A stretch of DNA of 14,240 bases from NCBI GenBank assembly GCA_002363095.1, contig DEWC01000042.1, positions 16,265 to 30,504 of the forward strand, given 5' to 3'. A program made the translations under genes and the position numbers. Source of the DNA: Ruminococcaceae bacterium UBA3220 (GTDB lineage Bacteria; Bacillota; Clostridia; Oscillospirales; Acutalibacteraceae). The notes under the pieces were generated by a model. That model was not told the DNA's origin. It saw only the letters and a list, made by a program, of their open reading frames with translations, and made no database searches. How positions within the stretch are numbered: position 1 is the first letter of the stretch; each line of letters begins with the position of its first letter. Positions 1 to 8,128 of the stretch are shown piece after piece.

Positions 1-528
1 AACTGCTGTCTTTTGTGGGGAGCAAAGGGAATTCAGTATTTTCCGCTTATACAACCTATCTGGTTTGCTTACGGCGAAGGAAACGATATGGATTACGGAC
101 GCAACGGCATAATCGGTGCCAACGGCGTTCCGACAATGTGGTACGATGCGGTCAAGCATTCTATCGCATGGCTTAGAAAAACAGAATCCATCCTTGTTGA
201 TTGTGAGCATGTTGATGTTCTTGCAAAAGGACACTATCCCGAAAAATACTCGGGAAAGAGCAAACATAGCGACGATACTATTAAAGGGATAACATTAAGC
301 GACGAAAACTACGGCACATTTATCGGTGCTTTCAAATATAAAAAAGATAAAAAGGTTTATATTGTCTTGAATGCAAATCATGATAAACCAGCAAATATCA
401 AAATCGACCTTGCAAACAACTACTTTACCATTCTAATCAGAGAAAATGCATCAGATGTTATGGAAATAACCGACAGCGTTCAATTAGACCTTGCCGCGGG
501 AGAAGCGGCGCTGATGATAGTAGGATAG
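1..528 (+). CDS. Glycoside hydrolase, C-terminal fragment (5' end outside window)
   Basis: The frame is open from base 1, so the gene begins upstream and only the last 175 residues are seen. The segment around WGAKGIQYF, followed by a Q-P-I-W stretch and then NGVPTMWYDAVK, looks like the last strand and helix of a TIM-barrel glycoside hydrolase. Beta-galactosidase-like clan A enzymes (GH42 and relatives) often have a W-G-x-K-G-x-x-Y-F strand followed by G-x-P-T-x-x-Y-x-A-V. The final 80 residues or so read as a small beta-rich C-terminal domain (alternating strands such as KVYIVLNAN). The catalytic glutamates would lie upstream, so family and substrate cannot be fixed. The stop lies 10 bases before the start of the secreted repeat protein, suggesting one transcript. 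Clan assignment is inference from local motifs. Confidence 0.6.
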   Translation, partial: NCCLLWGAKGIQYFPLIQPIWFAYGEGNDMDYGRNGIIGANGVPTMWYDAVKHSIAWLRKTESILVDCEHVDVLAKGHYPEKYSGKSKHSDDTIKGITLSDENYGTFIGAFKYKKDKKVYIVLNANHDKPANIKIDLANNYFTILIRENASDVMEITDSVQLDLAAGEAALMIVG

Positions 529-531
529 GAG
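527..531 (+). promoter_or_regulatory. Ribosome binding site that decides the start of the secreted protein
   Basis: AGGAG lies at 527-531, overlapping the last two bases of the upstream stop codon. An in-frame ATG at 533 would leave almost no spacing, whereas the ATG at 539 has 7 bases. The start is therefore placed at 539. The overlap with the preceding stop suggests translational coupling. Confidence 0.7.
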
Positions 532-538
532 AATGAAT

Positions 539-3500
539 ATGAGAAAAAAACACATTAAGTTCATTTCTGTTTTATGTGCGATAGTTCTCGCATTTGGCTT
601 GATTTATTCACCTCATTTTAAAAGTCGGGCAGAAGAAGGCATAAGTTTCAGTGACGTAGTGAAAGACGGATTTCATTGCGTCACACTGTCTGACTTTGGT
701 GTTGAGGATACCGATAAAACGGACGGTAGTGTTGACTTTTATATGAGCGAGGATAAAGATAATGTAAAATCGCTTCATAAAACGGCGTTCAGAGCCTATA
801 CCGTATTCAATAACAAAACCGGCGCCGGAACAGAATTCCATCTTTTCACCCAGAAGGGCGGAAACACCGGTATCGCTTTTACAATCGGCTCAAAGAACGG
901 TAAGGACTTGCAGTTAAAGAGAATTAAGACACCGGGACCGAGCATTTCTCCTACATTCACTGCAACTGTATCAAAGGCGGGAATAGATGCTACAACCTTT
1001 AACGGAACCTACTTCCTTTTGGGTCTTACGGTTGAATTTGTCGACAGCGACAGCGACGGCGATGACGATGATATGAAACTCGGAGTTTTCTTTAATGATA
1101 AACTCTATGATGATTCTTATATCACCATAAGAAACGCCGCCAGCAGTTCAAGTTATAAAATGGGAGCCCGTATGAACTTTGCCGGTGAATCCGGCGAGAT
1201 CTATTCTTATGTCGAACCTAAAAAGATCAGCGAATGTCCCGAAAACGATTATGACAGGCTTACCCTTTCTGATTTCGGAATTTCAAGCGGTTCAACCGAA
1301 GGCAAATCGGGAAAACTAAGTATAGAATCTCTTGACAGGAAATTATTTAATATAAGCGCCGTATTTAAAGGCGATGAAACAAGCGGAACCGTTATGCGCC
1401 TTGGTGCAACTTCGGAAACCTCAGGCGACGGCGTTGCGGTATACTCAAAAGGCTCAAACGACCCGAACCTCTATTTATCTGTTTCGGGCAAAGAAATCCC
1501 ACTTTTGCTACGAAAAACAAATATCGGAACTACAACATCTTTAGATGTGAAATTTGACCTTTACATATCAACCGAAAATATTGACGGAAAGTTAAAACTC
1601 GGTATATTCATAAACGATGACCTATATAACGGTGAATATTTTACCTTTGAAAATTTTGAATCGTTAGGAGAATTTTTGGTTTTTGAAGGTAAAGCAGGTG
1701 AGGCATATTCAATATTGCCACCTATAACATTACAAAATAGCGATTCTGCTGATTTTACTCTTATAACTCTTTCAGACCTTGGAATAGTTGACGGCAATTC
1801 TAATACTAAAGGCTACTACGGTCAGAGTTTTGATAAAACTGTTTTAGGATTTAATGTTAAATTCACAGGTGAAGGTGCACGACTTCATTATGCCAATAAT
1901 TCATCTTCTTCATATAGCGGTTTAGGTATACGCCTTGAAGGTAAAAATCTTGTTGTTTCCTGCGAAGCGGGGAGTGCTGATCAAAAACTTATCTTTGATC
2001 CTTTCACCATTACTCCCGACGATGCGAGGACGAAGTTTAAAACCTTTGCAAATAACGAATTTTTGCTTCACATCAGTTGTGAATTCGGCGATTTCGGTGG
2101 CGACAACAATAAAAAAGATGTTAAGATAGGAATATTTATAAACGAACTTCTCTATAAGAGCGAATATCTTTACATAAATGACTGTGCCGATCGTATGCAC
2201 GATAATTTCAACTTTGCCGAAAATGGCGCAAAAAGTTATTCATCAATAGAAACTGCGCCAAAAGCATTCCCCGAACATCTTAAGAAGATAACATTTACAG
2301 ATGCCGGTTTAGGTACGGGAAGTGGAGCAGTTTCCGGCAAATTCCAAACCGTAAAGAGTCTTGACGGAACTATTTTCGGTGCAAATATTAAATTCAGCAA
2401 AAACAGTTCCCGTATGCATATCGGATTTACGGATAATTCTTATGGCGGTTTTGGCGTTCGCCTTGAAGACGGTAAAATCGTTGTCGGTAATGAACTCGGC
2501 AACAAGGAAGGCGCTCTTTCAAATATCGGCGTATCTGCCGTTAAAGTTGATCCTGTTAAGGCGGGCGTTGGCGATACATTTGTTGACAAAGAATTCCTTT
2601 TGCAGTTAAGTATCGAATTTGTCGACCAACAAAACGACGGAAATAAAAACGATATTAAGTTCGGCGTATTCATAAACGGAACGCTTTATTCCAACGCATA
2701 TTTCTATGTTAAAGACCAGGCAGACCTTTTAGGACTTGGATTAAACTTTAATGAAGGCGGTGCGGCTTTCTATTCGCCGTATGTATCAGAGCCGGTAAAC
2801 AATGTGCCTGACCAACTTAATAACCTCACATTAAGCGATGCGAGAATTGGTATCGGCGGTGGTAACCGAAAGGGTAAATTTGTAAGGCTTAACTCACTTG
2901 ACGGTACATATTTCAGAGCAAAACTTAAATTCAACAAAAACGGTTCCCGTATGCACATAGGATTAAAGGAAGACGGTTATGCCGGTATCGGAATTCGTCT
3001 CGAAGACGGTAATATGGTAATCGGAAACGAGTTAGGTAACAAAGAAGGAGCCCTCTCTAACATAGGACTTTCCTTTATAAAAATATACCCGGACATCGCA
3101 GGGGTAGGAGATACATTTGTCGATAAAGAATTCGTCCTTGGCCTTTCTACCGAATATGTCGATAAAATCGGCGACGGAACTGCGGATGATGTCAGGCTCG
3201 GTGTCTTTATTAACGGGAAATGCTATCAGAATACCTACTTCTACATCTACGGTCAGGCTGATCGTCTCGGAACCGGAATCAACTTTAATGAGGGCGGTGC
3301 GGCGTATGCCGAACCGTACGGTGATACTATTCCGGCAGGTAGCAAAAGTTATAAAGAACTTACCGAAAGGGACTTTATGATTTCTGCCCGTAAGTATAAA
3401 AAGTGTTCGATAACAAGCGTTTATGACTATGCTTCGCTTGATAAGACGGCGGTTACACTTAAACTTAAGTTTTCAAAAGACAGCCCCGAACAATGTTCCG

Positions 3501-3919
3501 TATATTTCGGGCCTACATGGTACGGTACCCGTATTTCAACCCTTGAGGACGGTTCTTTGCGCCTTTCCCATGTTCATAAGGACGGAACATTGACCATTAT
3601 CGCAAACATCAGTCCTAAATCGGTCGGACTTAATTCTTTCCTCGGAACAGAGTTCAATTTAAGACTGACTTATGATATAATAAAACAAAGTGGCGGATAT
3701 ATCGATTACCGTCTTGGTGCTTTTGTTAACGGCAAGCCGTGTGGTGAAAAGGGTGCATACATCCTTAAATGCGCCGAGCCCGAAACATTAAGAAGCGCAA
3801 TGTTTATCTATTGCGGAAAGAAAGGTTCGGTAACATTCGGCACTAAGCCGAGCGGAGTTGATTTCACGATTTTCGGCTTTGAAAAAGCAACCTGGAAGCA
3901 GGCACTTCATATTTCATAG
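539..3919 (+). CDS. Secreted six-module repeat protein, putative carbohydrate-binding
   Basis: A protein of 1126 residues from the ATG at 539. It opens with a signal peptide: basic RKKHIK, a hydrophobic core to about residue 22, and a likely cleavage site after S-R-A at residue 31. The mature part is six tandem modules starting near residues 46, 238, 406, 581, 760 and 938. Most open with a TLSDFG-like strand. A hydrophobic strand of the form hxhGhFhNxxxY recurs in each and follows an acidic or polar loop in most; in module 1 this loop is very Asp-rich (residues 169-178) and could bind calcium. The strand pattern resembles LamG/concanavalin-A-like jelly rolls, but no named family is recognised. 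No catalytic motif, LPXTG, SLH or dockerin segment is visible. Gene order suggests it captures the glycan attacked by the neighbouring glycosidases; that role is inference. Confidence 0.6.
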   Translation: MRKKHIKFISVLCAIVLAFGLIYSPHFKSRAEEGISFSDVVKDGFHCVTLSDFGVEDTDKTDGSVDFYMSEDKDNVKSLHKTAFRAYTVFNNKTGAGTEFHLFTQKGGNTGIAFTIGSKNGKDLQLKRIKTPGPSISPTFTATVSKAGIDATTFNGTYFLLGLTVEFVDSDSDGDDDDMKLGVFFNDKLYDDSYITIRNAASSSSYKMGARMNFAGESGEIYSYVEPKKISECPENDYDRLTLSDFGISSGSTEGKSGKLSIESLDRKLFNISAVFKGDETSGTVMRLGATSETSGDGVAVYSKGSNDPNLYLSVSGKEIPLLLRKTNIGTTTSLDVKFDLYISTENIDGKLKLGIFINDDLYNGEYFTFENFESLGEFLVFEGKAGEAYSILPPITLQNSDSADFTLITLSDLGIVDGNSNTKGYYGQSFDKTVLGFNVKFTGEGARLHYANNSSSSYSGLGIRLEGKNLVVSCEAGSADQKLIFDPFTITPDDARTKFKTFANNEFLLHISCEFGDFGGDNNKKDVKIGIFINELLYKSEYLYINDCADRMHDNFNFAENGAKSYSSIETAPKAFPEHLKKITFTDAGLGTGSGAVSGKFQTVKSLDGTIFGANIKFSKNSSRMHIGFTDNSYGGFGVRLEDGKIVVGNELGNKEGALSNIGVSAVKVDPVKAGVGDTFVDKEFLLQLSIEFVDQQNDGNKNDIKFGVFINGTLYSNAYFYVKDQADLLGLGLNFNEGGAAFYSPYVSEPVNNVPDQLNNLTLSDARIGIGGGNRKGKFVRLNSLDGTYFRAKLKFNKNGSRMHIGLKEDGYAGIGIRLEDGNMVIGNELGNKEGALSNIGLSFIKIYPDIAGVGDTFVDKEFVLGLSTEYVDKIGDGTADDVRLGVFINGKCYQNTYFYIYGQADRLGTGINFNEGGAAYAEPYGDTIPAGSKSYKELTERDFMISARKYKKCSITSVYDYASLDKTAVTLKLKFSKDSPEQCSVYFGPTWYGTRISTLEDGSLRLSHVHKDGTLTIIANISPKSVGLNSFLGTEFNLRLTYDIIKQSGGYIDYRLGAFVNGKPCGEKGAYILKCAEPETLRSAMFIYCGKKGSVTFGTKPSGVDFTIFGFEKATWKQALHIS
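674..3916 (+). repeat. Six tandem diverged protein modules within the secreted protein
   Basis: Approximate module limits in bases are 674-1249, 1250-1753, 1754-2278, 2279-2815, 2816-3349 and 3350-3916, giving periods of about 168-192 codons. Shared landmarks in order are TLSD-(F/L/A)-x, a G-K-x-x-x-x-S-L-D-like turn, a GxxIRLEDG-like strand in modules 3 to 6, a T-F-x-x-x-EF segment, the loop plus (L/I)GVFIN strand, and an aromatic stretch before the next module. Modules 4 and 5 are by far the closest pair. Module 6 is the most diverged, and modules 1 and 2 lack several landmarks. Confidence 0.8.
2279..3349 (+). repeat. Closest module pair (4 and 5) with long identical peptide blocks
   Basis: Modules 4 (2279-2815) and 5 (2816-3349) share exact peptide blocks, including ELGNKEGALSNIG (2494-2532 and 3028-3066), AGVGDTFVDKEF and NFNEGGAA. 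The DNA coding for these blocks differs at most synonymous positions, so this is an old duplication kept by selection on protein, not a recent or assembly-made copy. Confidence 0.8.
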
Positions 3920-3939
3920 CATTTTTTCGGAGAAAAATA

Positions 3940-6012
3940 ATGTTCAGTAAAGCAAAATGGATATGGCACCCGGATTATGACACAAGTGATACATATATTG
4001 AGTTCTTTGCTTCCTGCGAGTGTAAAAATTCGCAGGAGGCAGTTCTGCGTATTGCAGCCGATTCCGATTATGCGGTTTTCATAAACGGAAACTTTGTCGC
4101 GAGCGGGCAGTATATGGATTATCCGCACAACAGAGCCTATGATGAAATAGACATTTCAAAATATTTGGTATCAGGAGTAAATACTTTCGGATTTTGCATT
4201 TGGTATATCGGAGAATCCAATTTTATGTATTCCCACGGTGAGCCGGGATTGATATATGAAGTCGACTCCGGCGGTGAAATACTGCTTTACTCGGACAAAA
4301 ACACATTCTGCCGAAAAAGCAAACGCTATATTTCGGGCAGAAAACAATGGATAACGCCTCAACTCGGATATGGTTTTTGCCTTGATATGACCAAAGATTT
4401 CATAGGCGAAAGTTTTAACCGTAACGACCTTATTAACAGTGCAGAAAAGCCGTCGATGCCGCTTCCCGCACATTTGCGCGAGAATAAAAAACTTATTCTC
4501 AATGATCGGGTTGATACCGAAATAGTATGTCAGGGTGCGTATTCATTTATTAGTGATGATGGTACTGACGGATCAAAAATGCAACGGGCATTGCTTTCGT
4601 TTTGTCCGTTTGATGAAATGGCTAAAAATGATGGCAGCAGTACAGTCTTTACATTGAATAATGGCAATGTTTTTCTTATTTTTGATTTAAAAAGCGAGAA
4701 TGCCGGTTTTTTGGATTTTGATATCGAAACCGATAAGGAATGTAAAGCGGTTATCGGCTGGGGCGAGCATTTGTGCGACGGTCGTTGCCGTACCGAGATT
4801 GAATACCGTGATTTTTCTTCTGTAATTCACCTTAAAAGAGGACGAAACACATTTTTACAACCTCTTCGCAGATTAGGACTTAGGTATCTTCAAATCTTTA
4901 TCGAATCATCTAAAGTTAAGATAAACTATTTGGGTATTCGCCCTACCGAGTATCCTCTTGAAGTTTTGCCTTTTTCAACAGGAAACTTGTTAAGAAATAC
5001 TATATATGATGTAAGTGTCAGAACATTACGACTCTGTATGCACGAACATTATGAGGACTGTCCGTGGCGTGAACAATCTCTTTATACACTTGATTCTCGT
5101 AATCAAATGCTTTGCGGATACTATGCCTTTAAAGAATACGAGTTTCCTCGCTCATCTTTAAGGCTTATTGCCGCAGGAATTAGAGAAGATGGGCTTTTCC
5201 CTATTACCGCACCTACCGACTGCAATCTTACCATTCCGTTTTTTTCGCTCATTTACTTGGTTCAGGTATGGGAGTACTATCAACATTCTAACGATATTGA
5301 AACGGTCAAATATTGTTTTCCGGCAATGGAAAAAGTAGTTAAAACCTTTTTATCCCGAATTGATGAAAACAGGCTCATTCCCAATTTTGACGGAGAGGAG
5401 TATTGGAATTTTTATGAATGGCAGCCTTATCTCGACGGCGAAACATATAAGGATACAAAGTATGACCTTTGTATTAATGCTGCATTTTCTTATGTGCTTG
5501 ATTCGTATATAAATTGTTGTTTATTATTAAATAGGCCGGTCGATAAATATGCCGAAACTAAAAAAGAACTTAACAAAACAATAAAAGACAAATTCTTTGA
5601 CAATGAAAAAGGACTTTTCCGTTTGTGCCTTACACATGACGAGGATAAAATTTCTGCTCTCGGTAATGCACTTTGTGTTCTTTGCGGTGCTACAGATAAC
5701 CTTGACACAACTGCCATTGAATTGTTGTTAAAGGATAACGGCGAAGGCGAAATAAAGGGCATACCTTCGACCCTTTCGATGTTCCTTTACCGCTATGATG
5801 CGCTTCTTAAAATAAATAAAGAAAAGTATGCCGATTTAATTCTTAATGATATTGATAAAACCTATCTGTATATGCTTAGAAACGGCGCAACTTCTTTTTG
5901 GGAGACTATAAAGGGCGAAGCGGATTTTGATGATGCCGGTTCTTTATGTCATGGTTGGAGCGCCTTGCCGGTTTATTATTACCATAAACTTATCCGAAAT
6001 GATTTTCCGTGA
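3940..6012 (+). CDS. GH78-type alpha-L-rhamnosidase, intracellular
   Basis: A 690-residue enzyme expected to cut terminal alpha-L-rhamnose (or a similar deoxy sugar) from glycans or glycosides. The order fits GH78: an N-terminal beta-sandwich (about residues 25-115, with DYAVFINGNFVASG), a second beta domain (about 240-345, ending in LRRLGLRYLQ), then a helical barrel. The family motif is present as EDCPWREQ: D373, E378 and D385 have the same 5 and 7 residue spacing as the catalytic acidic residues of Bacillus RhaB, and E655 in the SFWET motif matches the later conserved Glu. The closing segment with SLCHGWSALP is also typical. There is no signal peptide, so the substrate must enter the cell first. 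CGGAG at 3928-3932 gives 7-base spacing to this ATG. The gene follows the secreted protein by 20 bases. Exact sugar specificity is not certain. Confidence 0.85.
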   Translation: MFSKAKWIWHPDYDTSDTYIEFFASCECKNSQEAVLRIAADSDYAVFINGNFVASGQYMDYPHNRAYDEIDISKYLVSGVNTFGFCIWYIGESNFMYSHGEPGLIYEVDSGGEILLYSDKNTFCRKSKRYISGRKQWITPQLGYGFCLDMTKDFIGESFNRNDLINSAEKPSMPLPAHLRENKKLILNDRVDTEIVCQGAYSFISDDGTDGSKMQRALLSFCPFDEMAKNDGSSTVFTLNNGNVFLIFDLKSENAGFLDFDIETDKECKAVIGWGEHLCDGRCRTEIEYRDFSSVIHLKRGRNTFLQPLRRLGLRYLQIFIESSKVKINYLGIRPTEYPLEVLPFSTGNLLRNTIYDVSVRTLRLCMHEHYEDCPWREQSLYTLDSRNQMLCGYYAFKEYEFPRSSLRLIAAGIREDGLFPITAPTDCNLTIPFFSLIYLVQVWEYYQHSNDIETVKYCFPAMEKVVKTFLSRIDENRLIPNFDGEEYWNFYEWQPYLDGETYKDTKYDLCINAAFSYVLDSYINCCLLLNRPVDKYAETKKELNKTIKDKFFDNEKGLFRLCLTHDEDKISALGNALCVLCGATDNLDTTAIELLLKDNGEGEIKGIPSTLSMFLYRYDALLKINKEKYADLILNDIDKTYLYMLRNGATSFWETIKGEADFDDAGSLCHGWSALPVYYYHKLIRNDFP

Positions 6013-6128
6013 GTAATCGATATTTGCGAATTTTCTAAGTTGATCGTTGCTTGTCGTACGGTAATGAAATCAATTTAAGAGAATTGTTGCGGTTTAATTT
6101 AGCAGAGTGAGAAGGTCAACAAACAGCA
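6013..6128 (+). other. Largest intergenic gap; no confident promoter or terminator
   Basis: These 116 bases separate the rhamnosidase from the MFS transporter and are the likeliest place for a second transcript start. I see no GC-rich hairpin with a T-run and no good -35/-10 pair. The best candidate, TTGATC at 6040 with TAATGA at 6062, is weak. A GAGAAGG element (6109-6115) precedes the MFS start by 13 bases, which is longer than usual. Confidence 0.4.
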
Positions 6129-7337
6129 ATGAAAAATAATGAGCTATCAAACAAAAGTGTTGTTATACTTGGATTTTTGGTATATTTTTTAAGTTGCGCT
6201 ATGCGAATCGATTATTCGGCAACAATGGTCGCGATGGTAGCCGATTTGAAAATCACCAATACTATGGCGTCTTATGCGGTTACAGGGAGTTTCATTGCAT
6301 ACGGAACGGGAATGGTCCTTTGCGGAATTATCGCCGATAGAATATCTCCGGTTAAGATGATAAAATGTGCAATGATAGGCACCGTTGCCGTAAATATTCT
6401 GGTTTCTTTTTGCTCGGATATGGTGCTTATAACACTGCTTTGGAGTATTAACGGCTTTTGTCAGGCTATGATATGGCCACCTCTTGCAAGATTTGTTTTC
6501 GAAAGCGTCGGCAAAGAAAAGTATGCTGATTCGATAACTATTGTCGGTCTTGCAGGGTCAATAGGAACATTGTTCGTTTATCTGTTTGTGTCTGTTATTC
6601 TTGAAATAGCCGTTTGGAGAGCAGTTTTCACATGTATGTCTTTATTCGGAGCCGCTGTTCTTTTTATTTGGTGTTATATGACAAGAAAAACCAGCATGGG
6701 CAGAGCAACGCCGGAGAAAGATACTTCTGATGAAAATAATCATTCGAAATTAAAACTAACGATTTGGGCAGGTCTTGTTCCGATTTTTGCGGCGACTGTA
6801 TTACAAGGCGTTTTGAGGGACGGAATTCAGACATGGCTCCCTTCAATGATAAATGAGACTTTCGGTTTGAAAGCGTCTTCATCGGTTTTAAGTACCACAA
6901 TGTTACCTATACTCAGTATGATCAGCGTTGTTTTAACAAACGCGCTGTATCATAAATTAAAAAACGAGCTGAAAACGGTAAGTGTAGTTTTCGCTATCAC
7001 ATTTTTAGCAACTATACCTTTTGGATTGGGATTGAATACACCCGCTTTAATAACAGTGACGCTTGCATCAATCGTTTCGGGATCTATGCACGGTGTAAAC
7101 CATATGCTTATCAGCGTAGTTCCGCAGAATTTTTCAAAATACGGTAAGTTTGCGACAATTTCCGGTATCGGTGGCGGCTTTTCGTATTTGGGTGCTTCTG
7201 TATCATCGTTTGGTTTTGCCGCTCTGGCAGATAATGTCGGTTGGAATGCCGTGCAGGTAAGTTGGTGCGCTATCGCCGGGATTGCAACCTTGATTTGTGT
7301 TTTTGAAATAAAAAGTTGGACAAAATTTCGCGAGTGA
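6129..7337 (+). CDS. MFS transporter, organophosphate/anion-antiporter-like
   Basis: A 402-residue integral membrane protein with about twelve hydrophobic segments in two halves, joined by a polar loop near residues 186-214 (TRKTSMGRATPEKD and following). The loop after the second segment carries the MFS signature as GIIADRISPVK. Two features point to the GlpT/UhpT-like branch: NGFCQAMIWPPLARF resembles the N-G-x-x-Q-G-x-x-W-P-P segment of that family, and Arg26 in segment 1 and Arg230 in segment 7 (GVLRDGIQTW) sit where GlpT has its two phosphate-binding arginines (R45 and R269). It probably imports the substrate of the cytoplasmic enzymes encoded around it. Whether that is a phosphorylated sugar, an acidic sugar or a neutral oligosaccharide is open. 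MFS membership is sure; the sub-branch is inference from motifs. Confidence 0.85.
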   Translation: MKNNELSNKSVVILGFLVYFLSCAMRIDYSATMVAMVADLKITNTMASYAVTGSFIAYGTGMVLCGIIADRISPVKMIKCAMIGTVAVNILVSFCSDMVLITLLWSINGFCQAMIWPPLARFVFESVGKEKYADSITIVGLAGSIGTLFVYLFVSVILEIAVWRAVFTCMSLFGAAVLFIWCYMTRKTSMGRATPEKDTSDENNHSKLKLTIWAGLVPIFAATVLQGVLRDGIQTWLPSMINETFGLKASSSVLSTTMLPILSMISVVLTNALYHKLKNELKTVSVVFAITFLATIPFGLGLNTPALITVTLASIVSGSMHGVNHMLISVVPQNFSKYGKFATISGIGGGFSYLGASVSSFGFAALADNVGWNAVQVSWCAIAGIATLICVFEIKSWTKFRE

Positions 7338-7365
7338 TTTCTCAAAATTTACCCTTAAATCATCC

Positions 7366-7374
7366 GGGGGAGGA
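7366..7374 (+). promoter_or_regulatory. Strong purine-rich ribosome binding site
   Basis: GGGGGAGGA lies at 7366-7374, 11 bases before the ATG at 7386. It is the strongest Shine-Dalgarno-like match in the window and suggests high translation of the SGNH hydrolase, although the spacing is slightly long. Confidence 0.6.
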
Positions 7375-7385
7375 ATTTTATTCTT

Positions 7386-8108
7386 ATGAAAATTATCGAA
7401 AAACTAAATGCAAAGCAGGATATTTACGGCGAAAAACCGGTTACAATCGCCTTTTTGGGCGACAGCGTAACACAGGGTTGTTTTGAGTGCTACATAAAAG
7501 AGGACGGAAAAATAGAAACCGTTTTCGATTATAAAAGCGCATACAGTACGAGGCTTCGTGAAATGCTTAATATCCTTTATCCGAGCGTTCAGATAAATAT
7601 AATCAATAGCGGTATCAGTGGCGACGGAACCGAAAACGGAAAACTAAGAATAGATAGGGATATACTTTCGTTTTCCCCCGACTTAGTCGTTGTGTCCTAC
7701 GGACTTAATGACGCTTGTGGAGGACTTCAAAAACTTGATAATTACCGCCAAAATCTGAAAGAGATTTTTGATAAGGTATCATCGGGCGGTGCCGAAGTTA
7801 TTTTTCTTACACAAAATGCTATGAACACGAAAAAAAGTTGCCACTTAAAAGGCGATGACGCCCTCACAAAAACGGCACTTATGACGGCAAATTTACAAAA
7901 CGACGGAATTATGAAAGCGTATATGGACGCCGCAAAGGAAGTTTCAAATGAGTGCGGCGTCAAGGTCTGCGATATATACCCGATGTGGGAAAAAATGATA
8001 GCGGGTGGCATAGATACGACCGAACTTCTTGCTAATAAAATCAATCATCCGATTCGGGAAATTCATTACTATATGGCTATGAAACTCATTGAAACAATTT
8101 TTGAATAA
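7386..8108 (+). CDS. SGNH/GDSL-family hydrolase (putative carbohydrate esterase)
   Basis: A 240-residue protein without a signal peptide, the usual length for a single-domain SGNH hydrolase. Block I is FLGDSVTQG with nucleophile Ser27; block II is the SGISGDG glycine; block III is YGLNDAC with Asn108; block V is NHP with His221. The residue three before His221, Asp in the classic D-x-x-H motif, is Lys218 here, so a full Ser-His-Asp triad is not evident in the usual place. In this context it likely removes acetyl or other acyl groups from a sugar or oligosaccharide in the cytoplasm, working beside the rhamnosidase and GH13 enzyme. The substrate cannot be read from the sequence. It starts 48 bases after the MFS gene and ends 20 bases before the isomerase gene. 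Confidence 0.85.
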   Translation: MKIIEKLNAKQDIYGEKPVTIAFLGDSVTQGCFECYIKEDGKIETVFDYKSAYSTRLREMLNILYPSVQINIINSGISGDGTENGKLRIDRDILSFSPDLVVVSYGLNDACGGLQKLDNYRQNLKEIFDKVSSGGAEVIFLTQNAMNTKKSCHLKGDDALTKTALMTANLQNDGIMKAYMDAAKEVSNECGVKVCDIYPMWEKMIAGGIDTTELLANKINHPIREIHYYMAMKLIETIFE

Positions 8109-8115
8109 TAAATAT

Positions 8116-8121
8116 GGAGGA
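8116..8121 (+). promoter_or_regulatory. Ribosome binding site that decides the isomerase start
   Basis: GGAGGA at 8116-8121 sits 7 bases before the ATG at 8129. A further in-frame ATG at 8114 overlaps this site and has no site of its own, so 8129 is taken as the start and five residues are trimmed. Confidence 0.8.
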
Positions 8122-8128
8122 GATTTTT

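Noticed and set aside
1..528. A complete small gene starting at the TTG at base 13
   Set aside because: The frame is open to base 1, and the visible protein begins in what looks like a late strand of a larger hydrolase barrel, so it is a cut gene and not a short one.
2279..3349. Modules 4 and 5 as a recent duplication or assembly artefact
   Set aside because: Synonymous codons differ widely even within identical peptide blocks, so the copies are old.
539..3919. Lipoprotein or sortase-anchored surface protein
   Set aside because: The only Cys in the signal region (residue 13) lies inside the hydrophobic core without a lipobox, and the C-terminus has no LPXTG-type motif or membrane tail.
6071..6086. 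CAATT/AATTG dyad with 6-base spacer before the MFS gene
   Set aside because: A 5-base AT-rich dyad is expected by chance in such DNA, and it is not tied to a believable promoter.
6950..7345. 131-codon minus-strand open frame opposite the end of the MFS gene
   Set aside because: Antisense to transmembrane-coding DNA, with no motif or ribosome binding site.
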